DNA from: Sclerotinia nivalis
Taxonomy: Eukaryota > Ascomycota > Leotiomycetes > Helotiales > Sclerotiniaceae
NCBI GenBank assembly: GCA_029531795.1
Contig: JAPEIS010000014.1
Coordinates: 434,001 to 498,000, forward strand
DNA length: 64,000 nucleotides
Reading direction: 5' to 3'
Notes under the pieces: model-generated
The model's database searches: none
Seen by the model: only the letters and a program-made list of their open reading frames with translations
Told to the model about the DNA's origin: nothing
Program-made: the position numbers and the translations under genes
Part shown: positions 25,503 through 38,371 of the stretch, in pieces
Layout: every line of letters begins with the position of its first letter
Position numbering within the stretch: the first letter of the stretch is position 1

Positions 25503-27687
25503 TCAATGAAGTCCAAAGTCATTATTCCGCCCATCAAAATACGGTAGGTCTTCGTCTTCAGGCACTGACCATTTCTGATAGACCATCTCACCACGTTGTA
25601 CAAAATGTCCTTCATTATCGATGCCAATGAAAGGATCTCTCTTCACTTCCAACACAGCACCACCCAGGAACAAAGGAACCGCGAAACGGAAAACCAGATA
25701 ATATATGAAGCCACCTAAGAGTAATGTCCATCCTATGGTAGGTACAACATACCAAGGTATTGAGCTACCAGGGGTCGATTCGGGAATCCATAACGCGGCC
25801 ACTGGGAATGCGTTGGCAACGAAAACAACAACGGCTGTGGCGAGACTAAACCATCGATTTGAGGTGGAGTATTTGTTCCATTCAGAAGATTCTCTTGACC
25901 GCATCCATATTATTCCAAAGCTGAGACATATTGCGACCATTGCATCAATCGGGTACGTGTAAATCTCTGTACGAAGTTGTCAGCATATGTTTACGGGGAT
26001 GGAAAGTGAAAGCAATTTTGATGGTTCACTCACCAACAAGTAATGGATAAGCGTCCTTTGATTTAGGAACTCGAATTGATGCGAGAATCAAGATTGTAGA
26101 GAAAGCACAATGAAGCACAAGAGCAGGGAATGGAATTGGCTCGAATTTGGCCCGTTCTGGAGCGTTCGCGACTACTTGTTGAATCTCAGCTGGTTCTGTG
26201 ACCTTTTTCGACCGCTTGAATTTGTTGGTTGCCCATTCAATGATGTTGAAGTTTTTAGCAAAGACTAAAGAAAAGGGAAGTATTCCTTCTTTCGCAATTT
26301 CTTGCTTGACACGAGCGGCAGTAAAGGTAGTGACAATGACGTTACCCAAGCTCGAGACTGCTATACATGCATCCATGAGCTGACTTGCACGTCTTTCATT
26401 CCAAGCTTGACCAATTGTCCGCTGAAAGAATTGCTCAATTACCGTTTCGCCGTTTAGAAAGGTTCCGTCCTGTGGGATTGTCACTACTATCATCTGAAAC
26501 TGATGTCAGCCTAATTTCACTGGCAGCCAAAAGTTCACACAAACATATGATATGTTCGTTAACAAGTACAGCAGACACATTATCCCAACAGTCCATAATG
26601 AAATGCCTCTAAACCTAGTGGTTGGCCTTTTAATTTCACCAAGGACCTATGGCTGAGTTAGTGAGACCATAAAAGTTTTTCAACACGGTACCTACATAGT
26701 TTGCTTGGTTCCAACCTCCGCATGTAAATATAATATTCAAATATGCGGCAGCAAATCCACGAGCATGATCCCCTGTGCCGAGTTCTTTGAAACTGGTCTT
26801 CGGGTCGAGATTTGTGTAAGGAAGTGGGTCGCGATGGAGGTGTTCAATATGATTGTTTAAAACCATAAATCCCAGAATGATTATCATGATAAGCATTGAC
26901 ACCTTAGTGACAGCAAATACACTGTTCAAGTGAACGCCAAACATTCTGCCTATCGCATGTAACAGAGTAACGAGCCAAGCGGTACCAAGCGCGATTCCTT
27001 GCACTGCACCCTTTCGTGGATCGTTGATTCCTGCTGCTGCGAGGAAATGGACTGCAAACGAAACGCAATTGGCGGCGGAGTTCCCAACCACTACGAATAT
27101 GAAGCCGAACATACAAATTGCCATGTATTTGGGATGTTTAGCCAGGAATTTGAGATAATTCAGTTCACCACCACTAGACTGATTAGCATCCTGTCGCAAA
27201 CTGGATCTTAACAAGAGAATACCTTCTTGGGACAGCTTGAACTTCCCCAGCCATTTTCCGCCGTGGGATGGTAAGGCCATACTCGACGTACATCAAGGTG
27301 CCAGCCATGCTAGCTATAAATCCTAGCACCCAGAGAATGAGGCTGGCCCCAGCATTCCGATCTTGTTGTATGATAATCGTTGGTGATTCGAAGATTCCCG
27401 TTCCTTAAGGCGTGAGTATGGCAAAAAGTAAGCTAATTCAAGGGGAATGGCATACCCATCATTCGATTTATTATTATACAAGCAACTTGGAATCGACTTA
27501 AGAAATCTTTATCTTCTGGAGATTTCGTGAATTCCTTCGCGGGGTTACCCGCAGCCTCATGTTCATTCAAGTACTTCCGATCGTCAATACTGACACCACC
27601 CAGACTGATGTTGCTTCTGTTTCGATGCAAACTTTCCGGCGTTACGGCCATGATTTGTGAGTCGCGTTGCGACAAATGTCCCTCCAT
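25503..27687 (-). CDS. Amino acid permease of the MUP1 (methionine permease) type, six exons
   Basis: Exons are 27687-27456, 27403-27223, 27173-26696, 26646-26545, 26493-26034 and 25966-25503, giving 638 aa. It is an APC-superfamily transporter with about twelve helices and a hydrophilic N-terminus of about 65 residues. The first helix carries MMGTGIFESPTIIIQQ, the conserved substrate-site loop of this group. Later come YVEYGLTIPR and VPRSGGELNYLKFLAKHP, FTCGGWNQANYVLGEIKRP, and SSLGNVIVTTFTAARVKQEI. The last exon holds four helices and a soluble tail. These blocks match high-affinity methionine permeases and their fungal relatives at the plasma membrane. The exact substrate is inferred. The exon 2-3 junction was placed so that the PRSGGEL motif is restored, with acceptor tctag; an earlier AG would shift the frame. 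Confidence 0.9.
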
Positions 27688-28326
27688 GGATGCAGATTTT
27701 GGATTCTCGAGGAGGCCTGATATATTGAAATGAAAGCCGCTTCAAATTCAAAGAAGGGCTGGCATAGGCCATGGCTGTTTTGGAGTATTTAAATCATGCC
27801 TGGCCCCCACCAGCAAGGGCTTCGGTGAGATGATTTGTGCGACAGCCTCATTCCTTCGGATTGAGACCAGGACAAGAAGTTGGGTGGGATTGGGGTCATG
27901 GTTTTGAGTGTGACAGGCGTTTATCCAAGTAAAATTCTTGGCTGCGCGCCCGCCCCCTGGTGCTCGTAGTACAACAAATCAATAGCTCCTTTATTGTGGC
28001 TCAACGCCTAGACTTGGGGTTAAAATCCTCTCAATCCCATTTTTATCAATTTTGAGATGAATATTGCTAAGCATGGTGACACTCGGGTTGTCATCCTAGT
28101 GAGCTACGGAGCACAGCAGTACGATAAGCGGATGGTGGGGAAATAGTAGACAGGGCTGCAGACTGCATTTGAGACAAGTTCTTCGGTTTATACAACTTTT
28201 CTTCGTGCCTTCGAGTACAATTCCGGCCGTCGTTTTGGTTGTCAACTCTATTGCCCTCTTTCTTCTTTAACATGATACTATTTCGTGGAATATTGTGGAA
28301 ATCTCTTGACAAGGGAGAAGGTTATC
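27688..28326. other. Divergent promoter region
   Basis: It separates the permease (-) from the unrecognised gene starting at 28327 (+). Small frames such as 28091-28312 (-) have no support. Confidence 0.5.
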
Positions 28327-30623
28327 ATGGAATTCTTTGACCAAATGCGGGCCCTTGCCGATAAGCTTCACGATTGCACTCGTATCTCTCCATCTCGTAG
28401 GTAACACCTAAATGCGATTCATCAGTGCCCTCTAATGGTCAATAGATCCTCGCGGTTTGAGCTCCGGTAAAGATTTGAGCGAGAAACTTGAAGAACTCAA
28501 AAGATACTTGTCGACAATCTATGTGCTTTTTCGTAGTGCTCGGAATAGCTCGAGCCAGAATGGCGATTATCGTTCATCCGGAGGCTTATCTCGCATTTTA
28601 ATCAGTATTCACGGCAATCTGCAAGCTACATTACACGGGATAGATGAAGAAGACAGGAAGAATTATCAGCCTGGCAAAAATTTGTATATCTGGAGATCGG
28701 AAACATTGAGTTCTGTTGCAGAATCTATAGCTATCGAGAATCACAAACTGAGGGTGTTGCTCTGTACCTTTGACCCGTAAGTTTTTTGATTACCGGCTAA
28801 AGAATCTGTCACAAATTAATTGTTTTCTCAGAAATGCAGCTATTGAAGATGCAATTCCTTTGGAAGCGAGAAAATGGAGATCGCAAAATATTGAACAATA
28901 TGTCGAAACAGAAATACGGAGATGTGGGAAACAGGGCCGCGAAGTAAATCGACTCGATGACCACAACCATGAATTTAAATGGAATAAACTGCACAACCCA
29001 GACTATCTGAGCCACATTTCTCAAGATAGCCTTTGCGATGCTTCGTCCAGATCCTGGGAAACTTACATTCATTGTTTCACTCGAAATTTACAAATTGCAC
29101 AAGAAGAGCATTGTGAGCCCTCCGACAGGTGGATACATCTTATGATTTGCTCGCACTATCTGATGTCCGCTCGAGATTCTCAGGAATATCGCCAATTTTA
29201 CACTTTTTTCAAACACCCGCAAGATTCATATATCATAGAGACAGGCTTTACTCTAGATCATTATGTGACGGAGCTGGAAATTGTGAGTGGTAGCCCGTTA
29301 TCTAATTCGCCTTAATTGACCATTCATAGCTTCTGTTTGGCATCCTCACAAAACTAGAAACGGAGTACCTCGACCCTGATATGGTTGAGGAAAGAACAAA
29401 AATACAGGTTTTGCATCTAGCGACGCCACAAATCCCCCAAACTCCACCTCTTGTACAAGACCGTCATGAAAGTATCTCAACCGGGTCAACTCAGTCCGCG
29501 GGCGTCGATGAATATGGAGTCCTTTTCAAATGGTATAACAAAATAGCAATTCCAATTTAGGTCAAATATCAATACTAACATTTCGTAGTCATCTTGCTGG
29601 TGAGCAAATGGGGCATTTACTCAAACTCCGAATAGATGCGGAAGGTGCTTTGACTTTGGACTTTGATGATGAACCACGTCTTTGGCCTACGAGCCTTCAG
29701 GCATTCAGAGAATTGTAAGTCTGCACAATAAGATTACTGACGCGATGAAATCTAATTTCTCCCTAATAGAGATCTCCGACGAGCTTCAATTCGCCCAAAT
29801 TATCTTACTCCCGGTGTTTATATGTGCGATTTGATCCTAGAAAGAGGACAGTCGCGAGGATCTGATGTCACTACTGGTCGTTTATTTTTCCAGGGTTCCA
29901 CAAATTTGAAGGAATTTCAAAGGGCTTTAACAGGATACAAAGTCTTAGTAGACTTGTTCGTTGCAGCAACCTCTGACAAACTTTGTTACTTACTAATTGT
30001 TCTTTAGCGAACGTAGCATCAAACTTCGGACGCTTGGAAAGTTTCAATTGGATAGCAAGAATGTAATCATCGGAAGATTACAGATTTGGCTCAAAGATTT
30101 TGGCAGGGGTAATGATTCTACTCGAACTGACACCGACTTTTCTCTTCGAAGGACATCGACATCATTTTCGGCTACGAGCAGAACTACCTTTGCTTCCATA
30201 TCCACGTTGAAGGCCCAACAAGCCATTCCTGGTTCACATCTTACCACTATTGATGAAGGCAGTGGCTTGAGCATAGGAATGCCAATTCCTCCACTCGTCA
30301 TTATGTTTGTAGAGTCATCGTCAAAAGATAAGAAGATCCAACGAGGGCAGATCTTAGCCTTCAAGTGTAAGGAAACAAACCCATATTTTTAAGTCATTAC
30401 TGAAGTTGTCGTAGTTGAAGGACATTCAAAGCTCGACCAGAAAAAATGCAAGCCTGACGACAGATTTCCTCGCTGTTTTGTGCTTCACGCTGTTCGTTGC
30501 GATCTTGAAATTGGACCTTTGAAATTTCCACAAAATCCGAAAGAACTCAGTTGGATTGAGATATCTTTTTCAAACGAGAAAGGTGAACTGCTCTTCAACG
30601 ATCATTTATATGTCAAATGCTAA
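28327..30623 (+). CDS. Unrecognised fungal protein, eight exons, 651 aa
   Basis: Exons are 28327-28396, 28446-28776, 28832-29282, 29330-29532, 29589-29714, 29770-29955, 30008-30366 and 30394-30623. All phases close. I do not recognise a domain. Residues about 1-60 look helical (MEFFDQMRALADKL, then DLSEKLEELKRYLSTIYVLF), similar in feel to N-terminal helical modules of fungal NLRs but not assignable. A middle part of about 160 residues is charged and mixed. A second part begins EQMGHLLKLRIDAEGALTLD, followed by DLRRASIRPNYLTPGVYMCD, and looks like a beta-rich module. A Ser/Thr-rich linker near residue 500 precedes the C-terminal module ending NEKGELLFNDHLYVKC. There is no signal peptide or membrane segment. 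It neighbours the hydrolase and NLR genes, so a role in the same system is possible but unproven. Confidence 0.65.
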
Positions 30624-30959
30624 ATAGCGTATAGAGCGAGAAAATTTCTCCAAACAGCTGACAGATGCCAGAAAGATATACAATCGGCGCATGGAACAGC
30701 ATAATAAGGGTATGAAATTCTTACTCCAAGGACACCACAACACCAAAGAGTACGGTGTGGACTAATAATTCAAATAATGTATAATTCTCACGATCAATGG
30801 AAAATGGCGACAAATCTGCTAGCGATTGGTGCTTCATGTATATATTTTCTGGTTCAAAAGCATACTGTACACTATGGCTACTATGGCTTTCAATACAGGA
30901 GATTTCTGTATGCATCGCATCTCATCCACGTGTATCATGGTTTCTCACCACCATATATG

Positions 30960-32855
30960 CTAAAACAGTACCGCCTCAAATTCGTCTTTGGAAAGAAATG
31001 TGTCTTTTCTCCTTGGAGCCGAAGGCCCATGGATGCTTCGCTCACCCCTTCTTCGCTGCGTCTCACTAATTGGACTGGACTGCATAACAGCATCTCCCCG
31101 CTCTACCAGATTCTCGACCATTGCTTCAATATTATCCGAAACATATTCGTAAAGTTCGTCGGATCTACTGCTGTATTTTACCATGCCGGAATGGTCTGAG
31201 TTGAGTGGTAGGTTCTTGGCACCTGGTGTCTCGCTATCTTCTACCATGACAATTTTGTCACCCACCATGCCGTTTCTCTATTTCAGGTCTTAGCCTATTC
31301 AACCAGAGATATTGTGCTCAAGAAAACTTACAGTTCTGGGCTGTGAAGGGTGTTTTTCCCAAAAGTATAGCACTTCCGGTGCATACGAGGAACTTTCTTT
31401 TTGCTTGCAGCAACTCTCGAACCTGACTTTTAACTTGGTGAGATAATCGGAAGGGGTACCATTCTCCCGATCACGACATAATTGGCCGATCAAAACTTTG
31501 TTTGGCTGTGACTTGACGGCTTCAATAAGGGAGGGATTGTTCAAGCCTGCAATTGGAATACCAAAGCCGACAAGTCCGTGCCAGGAGTCAAATATCTCTT
31601 GTTCATATTGATCACGGCTATCCACGACTCGAAGAAGGGACTAAAAAATCTGCGATCAGTATATATTTCTCGCCACTTCAGATGAAACTTGCTTCCTGGA
31701 CAATTAGTCCCCCGAGACTTTGTCCGATGAAAATAATGGGACGATTCCGAGTCTGCACCTTATATCAGCAATCGTACATAGCTTCTTCATCAGGATAACG
31801 ATGCCACCTACAGAGGTGTTCTTGCGCAGCAGAGTCAATCGATTTAAGAAAGTACTTGCGATATCCTCGATCTTTTCTATGGATTGACCTCCGGAAACAG
31901 TGGATGGATATCCGTATAATAAAATTCTAGTATTCGGAATGTCTTTCGGCAGGAAATCCCGTAGCCACATTTCATGACTGCCAGGAGTCGTGGAGCGGAA
32001 AGTCCCAAATGCGTGTGTTCCCAGACCCACCACAGCTACGATACTATGATTTCAGTGAGTCTTGATGTCGAATCGAACTCAAGACATACGTACTCTATAT
32101 CAACTTGCAGCCTTTCAGAACTGGCATTGTATAATGTTGTGAAGCCAAAAAAATCCGCATCATACTGTATCTCCGGTGCACCTAGACGGGATTGGCGTTC
32201 TTGATATACTTTTTGCAGTTGCTCTGTCGGAAACCCATACTCTTCATCTGGAAATGTGACTGTGGCACAAAAATACTCTTTTGTATGCAGTGCAAGACTA
32301 TGAATTCTGGGCTTGCTGCAGAATTCTTTTTGAACAATTATTTCGACAACTTCGCTTGTGTATGTTATGGGTATGTTTCTTATACGAATAGTATCTGGTC
32401 GGTCTTTTTTAGGAGGGGCTGGAGGTGTGTTTTCTAAATCAGAACCTGGAAGCAGCGCTGCCCCTTCCCCTTTGTCTAACTTCGGCAGAGGGCCAAGTAC
32501 CCGGCCTAAATCATGGACTTTGATGCGGCAGAGATTGTGCAGTTTCTATAATTGTCAGTGGTATGTCAAATACTTCAATGTGCAAAAGGTACCTGCAATT
32601 CCTCAGGGCTGGGGTGTTCCTCAGCCGGCAGTTGAACTTCATAGTTATGGGCTCCGGACTAATTATAAAATGTTAAATTCATTATCCATCCAAAAGACCT
32701 TTGACAAATACACTAACGGAAGATTTGTTTCGAATTATCTTCGCGTGTTCACCGAAGAATCTATGCACGATACTTTCGATCGCCCATGTATGTTCTTCTC
32801 GTTCCACAGGGACAGTGCATATACGATGCGAAACTTCTTTTGAGTTTGGACTCAT
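30960..32855 (-). CDS. SERAC1-like alpha/beta hydrolase with N-terminal extension, seven exons
   Basis: Exons are 32855-32712, 32658-32593, 32545-32094, 32043-31812, 31752-31693, 31640-31332 and 31277-30960, giving 526 aa. The first 200 or so residues include a Pro-rich linker and a segment RPDTIRIRNIPITYTSEVV that looks like a small RRM-like fold. The hydrolase follows: DIVAVVGLGTHAFGTF, MWLRDFLPKDIPNTRILLYG, and the elbow RPIIFIGQSLGGLIVQE (nucleophile Ser in GQSLG). The VGFGIPIAGLNNPSL loop occupies the place of the common FFGVP loop. The closing PLNSDHSGMVKY block carries the likely catalytic His in DHSG. Intron 5 appears to use a GC donor (gcaagt), because no GT gives the right phase. 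Fungal relatives are stand-alone or fused to NLRs. Here it is transcribed divergently from the NLR, suggesting an effector/sensor pair, as known for SesB-type proteins; this is inference. Confidence 0.78.
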
Positions 32856-33267
32856 GAAGAAAGCAAGGCTCCGATTATACTCGCTCGAGAAAGTTTGAAT
32901 TATGTAAAAAGAAAATTGTTTAGTTATGCTTTATCTTACGCAGAGCCTCGAAATACGCCCTCGATTAGGCTGCAATGTATATTGTCATGTTGAGCTCGAT
33001 GTGGAGAAAATACTCGAGCTGACCTTGTTACCTTGGTTTCTTGGGGCTGTGTCTACTTTAGGGTTTCCTTACATGCAGCCTCATTTGACTATGTAACCGT
33101 GGCGTTGTGTGAGCCGTCTAGTCTTATCGCTTCGCCCGAAAAGTCCGCCCTCTGCATAACTCGTGGACAACTCGGTGAGGGGTTTGATAAAGAAGAGATG
33201 CGACCTGGTATCTGGGAAGATTACTGCATTCATTTCGAAACTTGATTTGAAATCCAATTTTACAAAG
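32856..33267. promoter_or_regulatory. Bidirectional promoter region between SERAC1-like and NLR genes
   Basis: A 412-bp gap lies between two head-to-head start codons (32855 on -, 33268 on +). Both genes must be driven from here, which would allow shared control. I could not identify a specific factor site. Confidence 0.5.
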
Positions 33268-36200
33268 ATGTCTCGTTTTCGAAAGTCTGTGGAAAACGTA
33301 ATTTCAGAGCGGATTCCGTCTTACAGGTCAGCTGACTACCCGAATACCCAATGGCCAGAAGACGTGAAGATCAAGGCGCCATATTTTGGTACTACAGAAG
33401 AATTAGACCCTGGTGTATCAATGGTGGTAGTCCAGCCACCAATTAGCATTGACGATATATGGCGAGAAGTGCGAGCACTTGAACGCCACAAATTCGCATC
33501 GTCACGGTACCGCAAAGTTGGGAAGACAATTGAGCCCGTCATAGATTTTTTAACCAGATTTTCCCCTGTGGTGGATATGATGGTTCAGGGGAGTAGCAGC
33601 GCTTCTTTGATATGGGGTTCGTTGAAAGCTGTTTTGATGGTTGCTCAGACGTCGGTGACCTATTTTCATTACATCGATAATGCGATGTTGAAGCTTAGTG
33701 ACATCCTTTCGATTTCCAGCCAGTACGAAAAAATGTTCGGGACTGAAGTGCGTGTAAGAACTGCGTTGTCAGATTTATATGATGAGATTTATCTATTTCT
33801 GGAGAAGATCAGAAAGGTGGTCTCTGCTAGCTGTCGGTAGAAGTCTCCTTTTTCTATCTATATTGTACTGACAAAGTGTTAGCATTCAGGATATTTCTTA
33901 AAAACGTGAAGAAATCGTTCGATGTGGAGTTCAGAGATAACCTGGAATATATTGAAAGATGTACTCGAGTTTTCAATGATGAGATTACTCTGGCACATCG
34001 AGCTCGGATGGATGCTTCAACTAAGCACATTCAAGAATTGGTTGGAGCTATTGCCTTAGACAATGCAGATATGGTAAATAGAGTAGATAATCGAGATGCA
34101 TATGGTGAGTCGAATAATAATTCCAAGATTTTCATTGGATCTACTAATGAAATCCCTACACATTGCCAATATTGACGGGTAAAAATAGACACAAAAGATA
34201 CAATATTAAAATGGTTAACTCAGGTTGATCCAAGAGAGGACTATTACCGAGCTCTTAGTAGACGCTCACCAGGAACTGGAGTATGGATACGAGATGACCC
34301 AAGGTTCAAGACCTGGAGGGACTGCTCCAAATCATCTAACGACTATTCAACGTTATGGGTCCATGGACGACCGGGATTTGGCAAGACCGTGCTGAGCGCC
34401 GTTACCATTGAACATCTTGAACAGATAAAGGAAGGGAAGGAAAACTGTGAAGTCGCTTATTTTTACTGCGATTATGGAGATATTCGAAAACGAGCGACTT
34501 TGGATATCTTGGGCTCAATTTTGGCACAATTGATCATGCCAATGCAGCAATTTCCCATCGAGGTTTACAAAGCTTATCATCGAGCGAAAAAGTATGGAAG
34601 ACAGCACGTTTCTACTGCGGACGACATCCTCTCGGTCATCAAGCACGCCGTGGCGGATATCCCATTATCTTACATTGTTTTAGATGGAATAGATGAATGC
34701 AGCGACCCCACTGGCCTTACAGAATCATTTGCGGATATAGCAAAAAACAACTCGAATGTTAAACTCATTTTATTTTCTCGGAATCTTCCTACTATTGCAA
34801 TTGGGCTTGAGAAAGCCGCATACGAAATGATAGAGCTGGAGCCTACTTTGATACAGCCTGACATCGACAAATTCCTCGCCAAGTCATTAGAAAAATTACC
34901 AGGCAAAGGTACCGATGGACCAGATCAAGCGTTTTGCAAATTATCCAATGCCTCCGGTGGCATGTTTCTTTACGCTGCTTTGGGAGTCCAAAGTCTAGCT
35001 GAAGCAATCGATTCCAAGAGTATTATAGAGGCTATTGATAAAATTCCAGCGGGACTCAATGCTGTTTATGGACAAATACTCGAGAGGTTAGGTTTGCAAA
35101 GTATTCGACGACGGAACCTTGCTCGTAAGATTCTCTTGTGGGTTTGCTGCACAACACGACCATTGTCGTGGAAAGAACTCCAGTGTGCTCTATCTTGGGA
35201 CGAGACCAATGAAGAGTTTATGGAAGATCAACGCCCTTTTAAGGATGCTGTACTTGATCTATGCGCTCCTTTGATCGAGTACCGACCAGGGAAAGATACA
35301 TTTCACCCGGCTCATCTTTCTGTACGCGAATTCTTATGTAAACCCAACGGTTTCGACTCCATGTCTGCGAAAGCGACCCAATTCCTGATGACAGAGTCTC
35401 ATGCACACCAAACTATCGCTGAAGTGACATTAGCTAGTCTCTCACTATCAGATGTGGTACATAAAACAAGCGTTGATAATCTTCAATATCCATTGGTGAG
35501 ATATTCAACCGAGAATTGGTGCCATCATCTATCCTCAGCATCATTTGACGAGCGAGTGAGTCGAAAACACGACGGTTTTGTAGCTTCACCACTGGCGAGA
35601 TCAACATGGATTCTTCGTTTTCTTGTTTCAAACAAACAATCATTTCCTCTACAGCGAATAGCCAAATATCAAAAACAAGTCAATGATTGGAAGCTTCAAA
35701 AAGAAGGAATAACGACCACTTTTGCGGCAGAGGATCTAGCAGATATACAACGGGCATTGATTGGACTTGATCAACTAGATTTGGGCCAGGCAGAATGTGT
35801 CTCAAATTTTGAACGCGATTTAATTGTCCGGGACTTGGCACGAGCTTTCACGATGGTAGGAAAGGTAGATCAAGCCATTAATTTATTCGAAAAGGCTCTT
35901 GCCCAGGGATTCCAAGGACCTCCCTCACCAGAATCAGTTCGCACAACGTGGCTTCTGAATAGTCTTGGAATAATGTATGACCAGAAGAATTTGACTGGTC
36001 TTGCTTTGGAGACTCAAATGAAAGCTCTGTCAATCCAAGAAAAGTATCTTCCGTCTAATCATCTAGACTTAGCATTAACTCTGAATGAAATGGGTCGAGA
36101 AACAAGACATCTTGAAAGATACTCAGAGTCTGAACAATACCATCTCCGTGCTCTAGATATTTTACGACAATCTCTTCCCGAAACAGACTTACAAATAATA

Positions 36201-36647
36201 TGGACTCTCAATACTCTCGCCCGCTGCTACCGTTTTCAAGGTCGCTATTCCGAAGCACTCAATCTCCACCAACTTGCGCTAAAATGCCAAATTGCACTCA
36301 TGGGAGAAGACCATCCACATCCATTACGCACGAGATCAGATATCGCAAAAGTACTCAAAGCAGAAGGAAAGTACAAAGAGGCCTTGGAGATTATGGAAGA
36401 TATTTATGAGACGAGAGTTAAAGTGTTGGGTAAAGATAATCCGGATACGTTGTGGACGATGAATGATATAGGGATTGTGTGGGAGGAATTGGGTATGCAT
36501 ATTGGAAGTGTGGAGGGAAGAAAAAAGGCTATTTTGTGGCATGAAAGGGCGTTGGAGTTGCAAGAGAGGGTGTTGGGGGAAGGACATCCTCATGCGGTTT
36601 GGAGTCGGGGAGCGTTGGAGAGGCTGAGGGAAGGAAGAAAGGGATGA
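33268..36647 (+). CDS. NOD-like receptor: DUF7708-like, NACHT and TPR regions
   Basis: Exons are 33268-33836, 33890-34104 and 34189-36647, giving 1080 aa. The N-terminal helical region (IEPVIDFLTRFSPVVDMMVQ, then SASLIWGSLKAVLMVAQTSV, LYDEIYLFLEKI) matches the DUF7708-type domain found before NACHT in many fungal STAND proteins. The NACHT NTPase has a P-loop WVHGRPGFGKT at about 317-327 and Walker B YIVLDGIDECSD at about 423-434. A winged-helix-like part (RKILLWVCCTTRPLSWKELQ) and FHPAHLSVREFLC follow. From about residue 800 to the end are tetratricopeptide repeats of the kinesin-light-chain type, with recurring HP.TL/N..G......Y.EA patterns. Such receptors oligomerise on ligand sensing, and fungal examples control heterokaryon incompatibility and cell death. 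The ligand is unknown. Both key nucleotide motifs are intact, so it is probably functional. The acceptor for exon 2 (attcag) was chosen to keep frame. Confidence 0.88.
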
Positions 36648-38371
36648 TGTAAATGGGCTTTGTATTCGTGGAGGTTGGGTTCTGTGTTTGTTGGGTGGTA
36701 ATCATGAGTTATGATATAATACATCGAGAGTAGATTTCTGAGAGCTGTTATTTGGGAAAATTCTCTACATAGGGCGAGCTAAGGGCAAGATTTGGGATAT
36801 GATTAGCTATTAACGAACATTGTTCTCTTTTTTATGTTATATATTATTTTGTACTTCATAATACCAATCGCTACGATCCAGGTTTATGATTTCCATTGAA
36901 CGATGATATATCGACACAGGCAAGGCGTAGTAATGACCGTGACTTGTGTGCTATGTGCTACCAACTCAACATACACATTTTTGTACATAACTCTTTTCAC
37001 ACACCCTAAGTTGAGTGCTAGTAGTATTAAAAACAACGAAAAGATACAAGAAGAATGGAACATCTGGGTTTGGATTTCTTCAAACTAGCTTTTCTAGAAA
37101 ATCTTCAGATGCATCGCAAAAACTCATCGCTATCCTGTCACGCTGAGCATGACACACGTTTGCCAATATCAGTTCTCAGGAAATAAGATACTGTGTATAA
37201 ATATTCCTAATAATTCAGAAATTAAAAGATAACCTAGAAATGCTGAGATTGAAGCGGGTCTATGGAGCGGGCATGATAAATTCTAAGTGGTGGCATTTAC
37301 GTGCCAAGGGTACTTTTATTGTGTATTTTACTCCTTTTCAAACAAGGTTAGGTTTGCTGTTTGATGGTTGGTTATTATTCAACCATAAGTTCAAGAACTA
37401 TTTTATAGTCGCCCAAACTTTTTCCAAATATCGTTTTGTAGCTCAAATCTCAAGAACTACTAATCCGGGTAATTTCATCCACACCCAACGACGAGTTTGC
37501 AGTGCACTATAAAATCCAACACTTCTCTAGAAAATATCCCTCATGACAAAAATGCGGAAACATAGCCTCATTGATCAGGGAAAGAAGAGGGATGAATAAT
37601 CCCATCTTAGAAAATCTTATCTGTTCTAATAAATTGAAAAGAGTTCATTAGATATTCACAAGTTGACGGAGTAAAGCAGACAACAATAAAAATGCAATAT
37701 TCGACAGCGGGATAGACTAAATGAAAATAGTTACTTCCTATTACTTTTCCAATCGATGATACTCCATTTCATAAACTTCTATAATATCCCTAAAGACTCA
37801 TCAAATGCTAGAACTTCCTCGCTTTCCGCCGACCAACAATTCAAACCCTTGAATTACGTTTGGTGTTATTTGGGAGAATTTTACACAGGAAAGAGGTACA
37901 AGTTTGGGCACACTTATAGCTTCTTCTTAAGAATCCAGATTAATCTTTTAAATGCACAGATCATGATGGCAATATATGGACTTCTATTGTATTCAACAGA
38001 CTCCCCGTTTTCACTTCATGGTGTCGGTGTAATACTCATCAATGATCAGTCATATCATAAAATTTCTAATTTTTTCTAAACATTATGCACGTGGTGGAAA
38101 AGTAATAGCAAAGATGATAGGGGGTAAGAAAATAAATTGACAGTAATGAGCAGATGGTGTCAAATCTAACTTAATTTCAACATTTGTTCATTGGTAAATG
38201 AATGTATGATGAGCTCTGACAGAAAACATTGCGCGTGCGAAACTGGAGGTGATAACATATAATGACCAGAAAAGGATATCACAGCTTGAATGGTGAAATG
38301 TGGGGACAACAAACACAAGAGAGAGTAATTGATATTAAGGGTATTAAATAATCAGAAAATATGTCCAAAAA
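36648..38371. other. Intergenic between convergent NLR and thiolase genes
   Basis: AT-rich 3' regions of both neighbours. Frames at 37240-37512 and 37756-38079 (+) are unrecognised and have no splice support. Confidence 0.45.
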
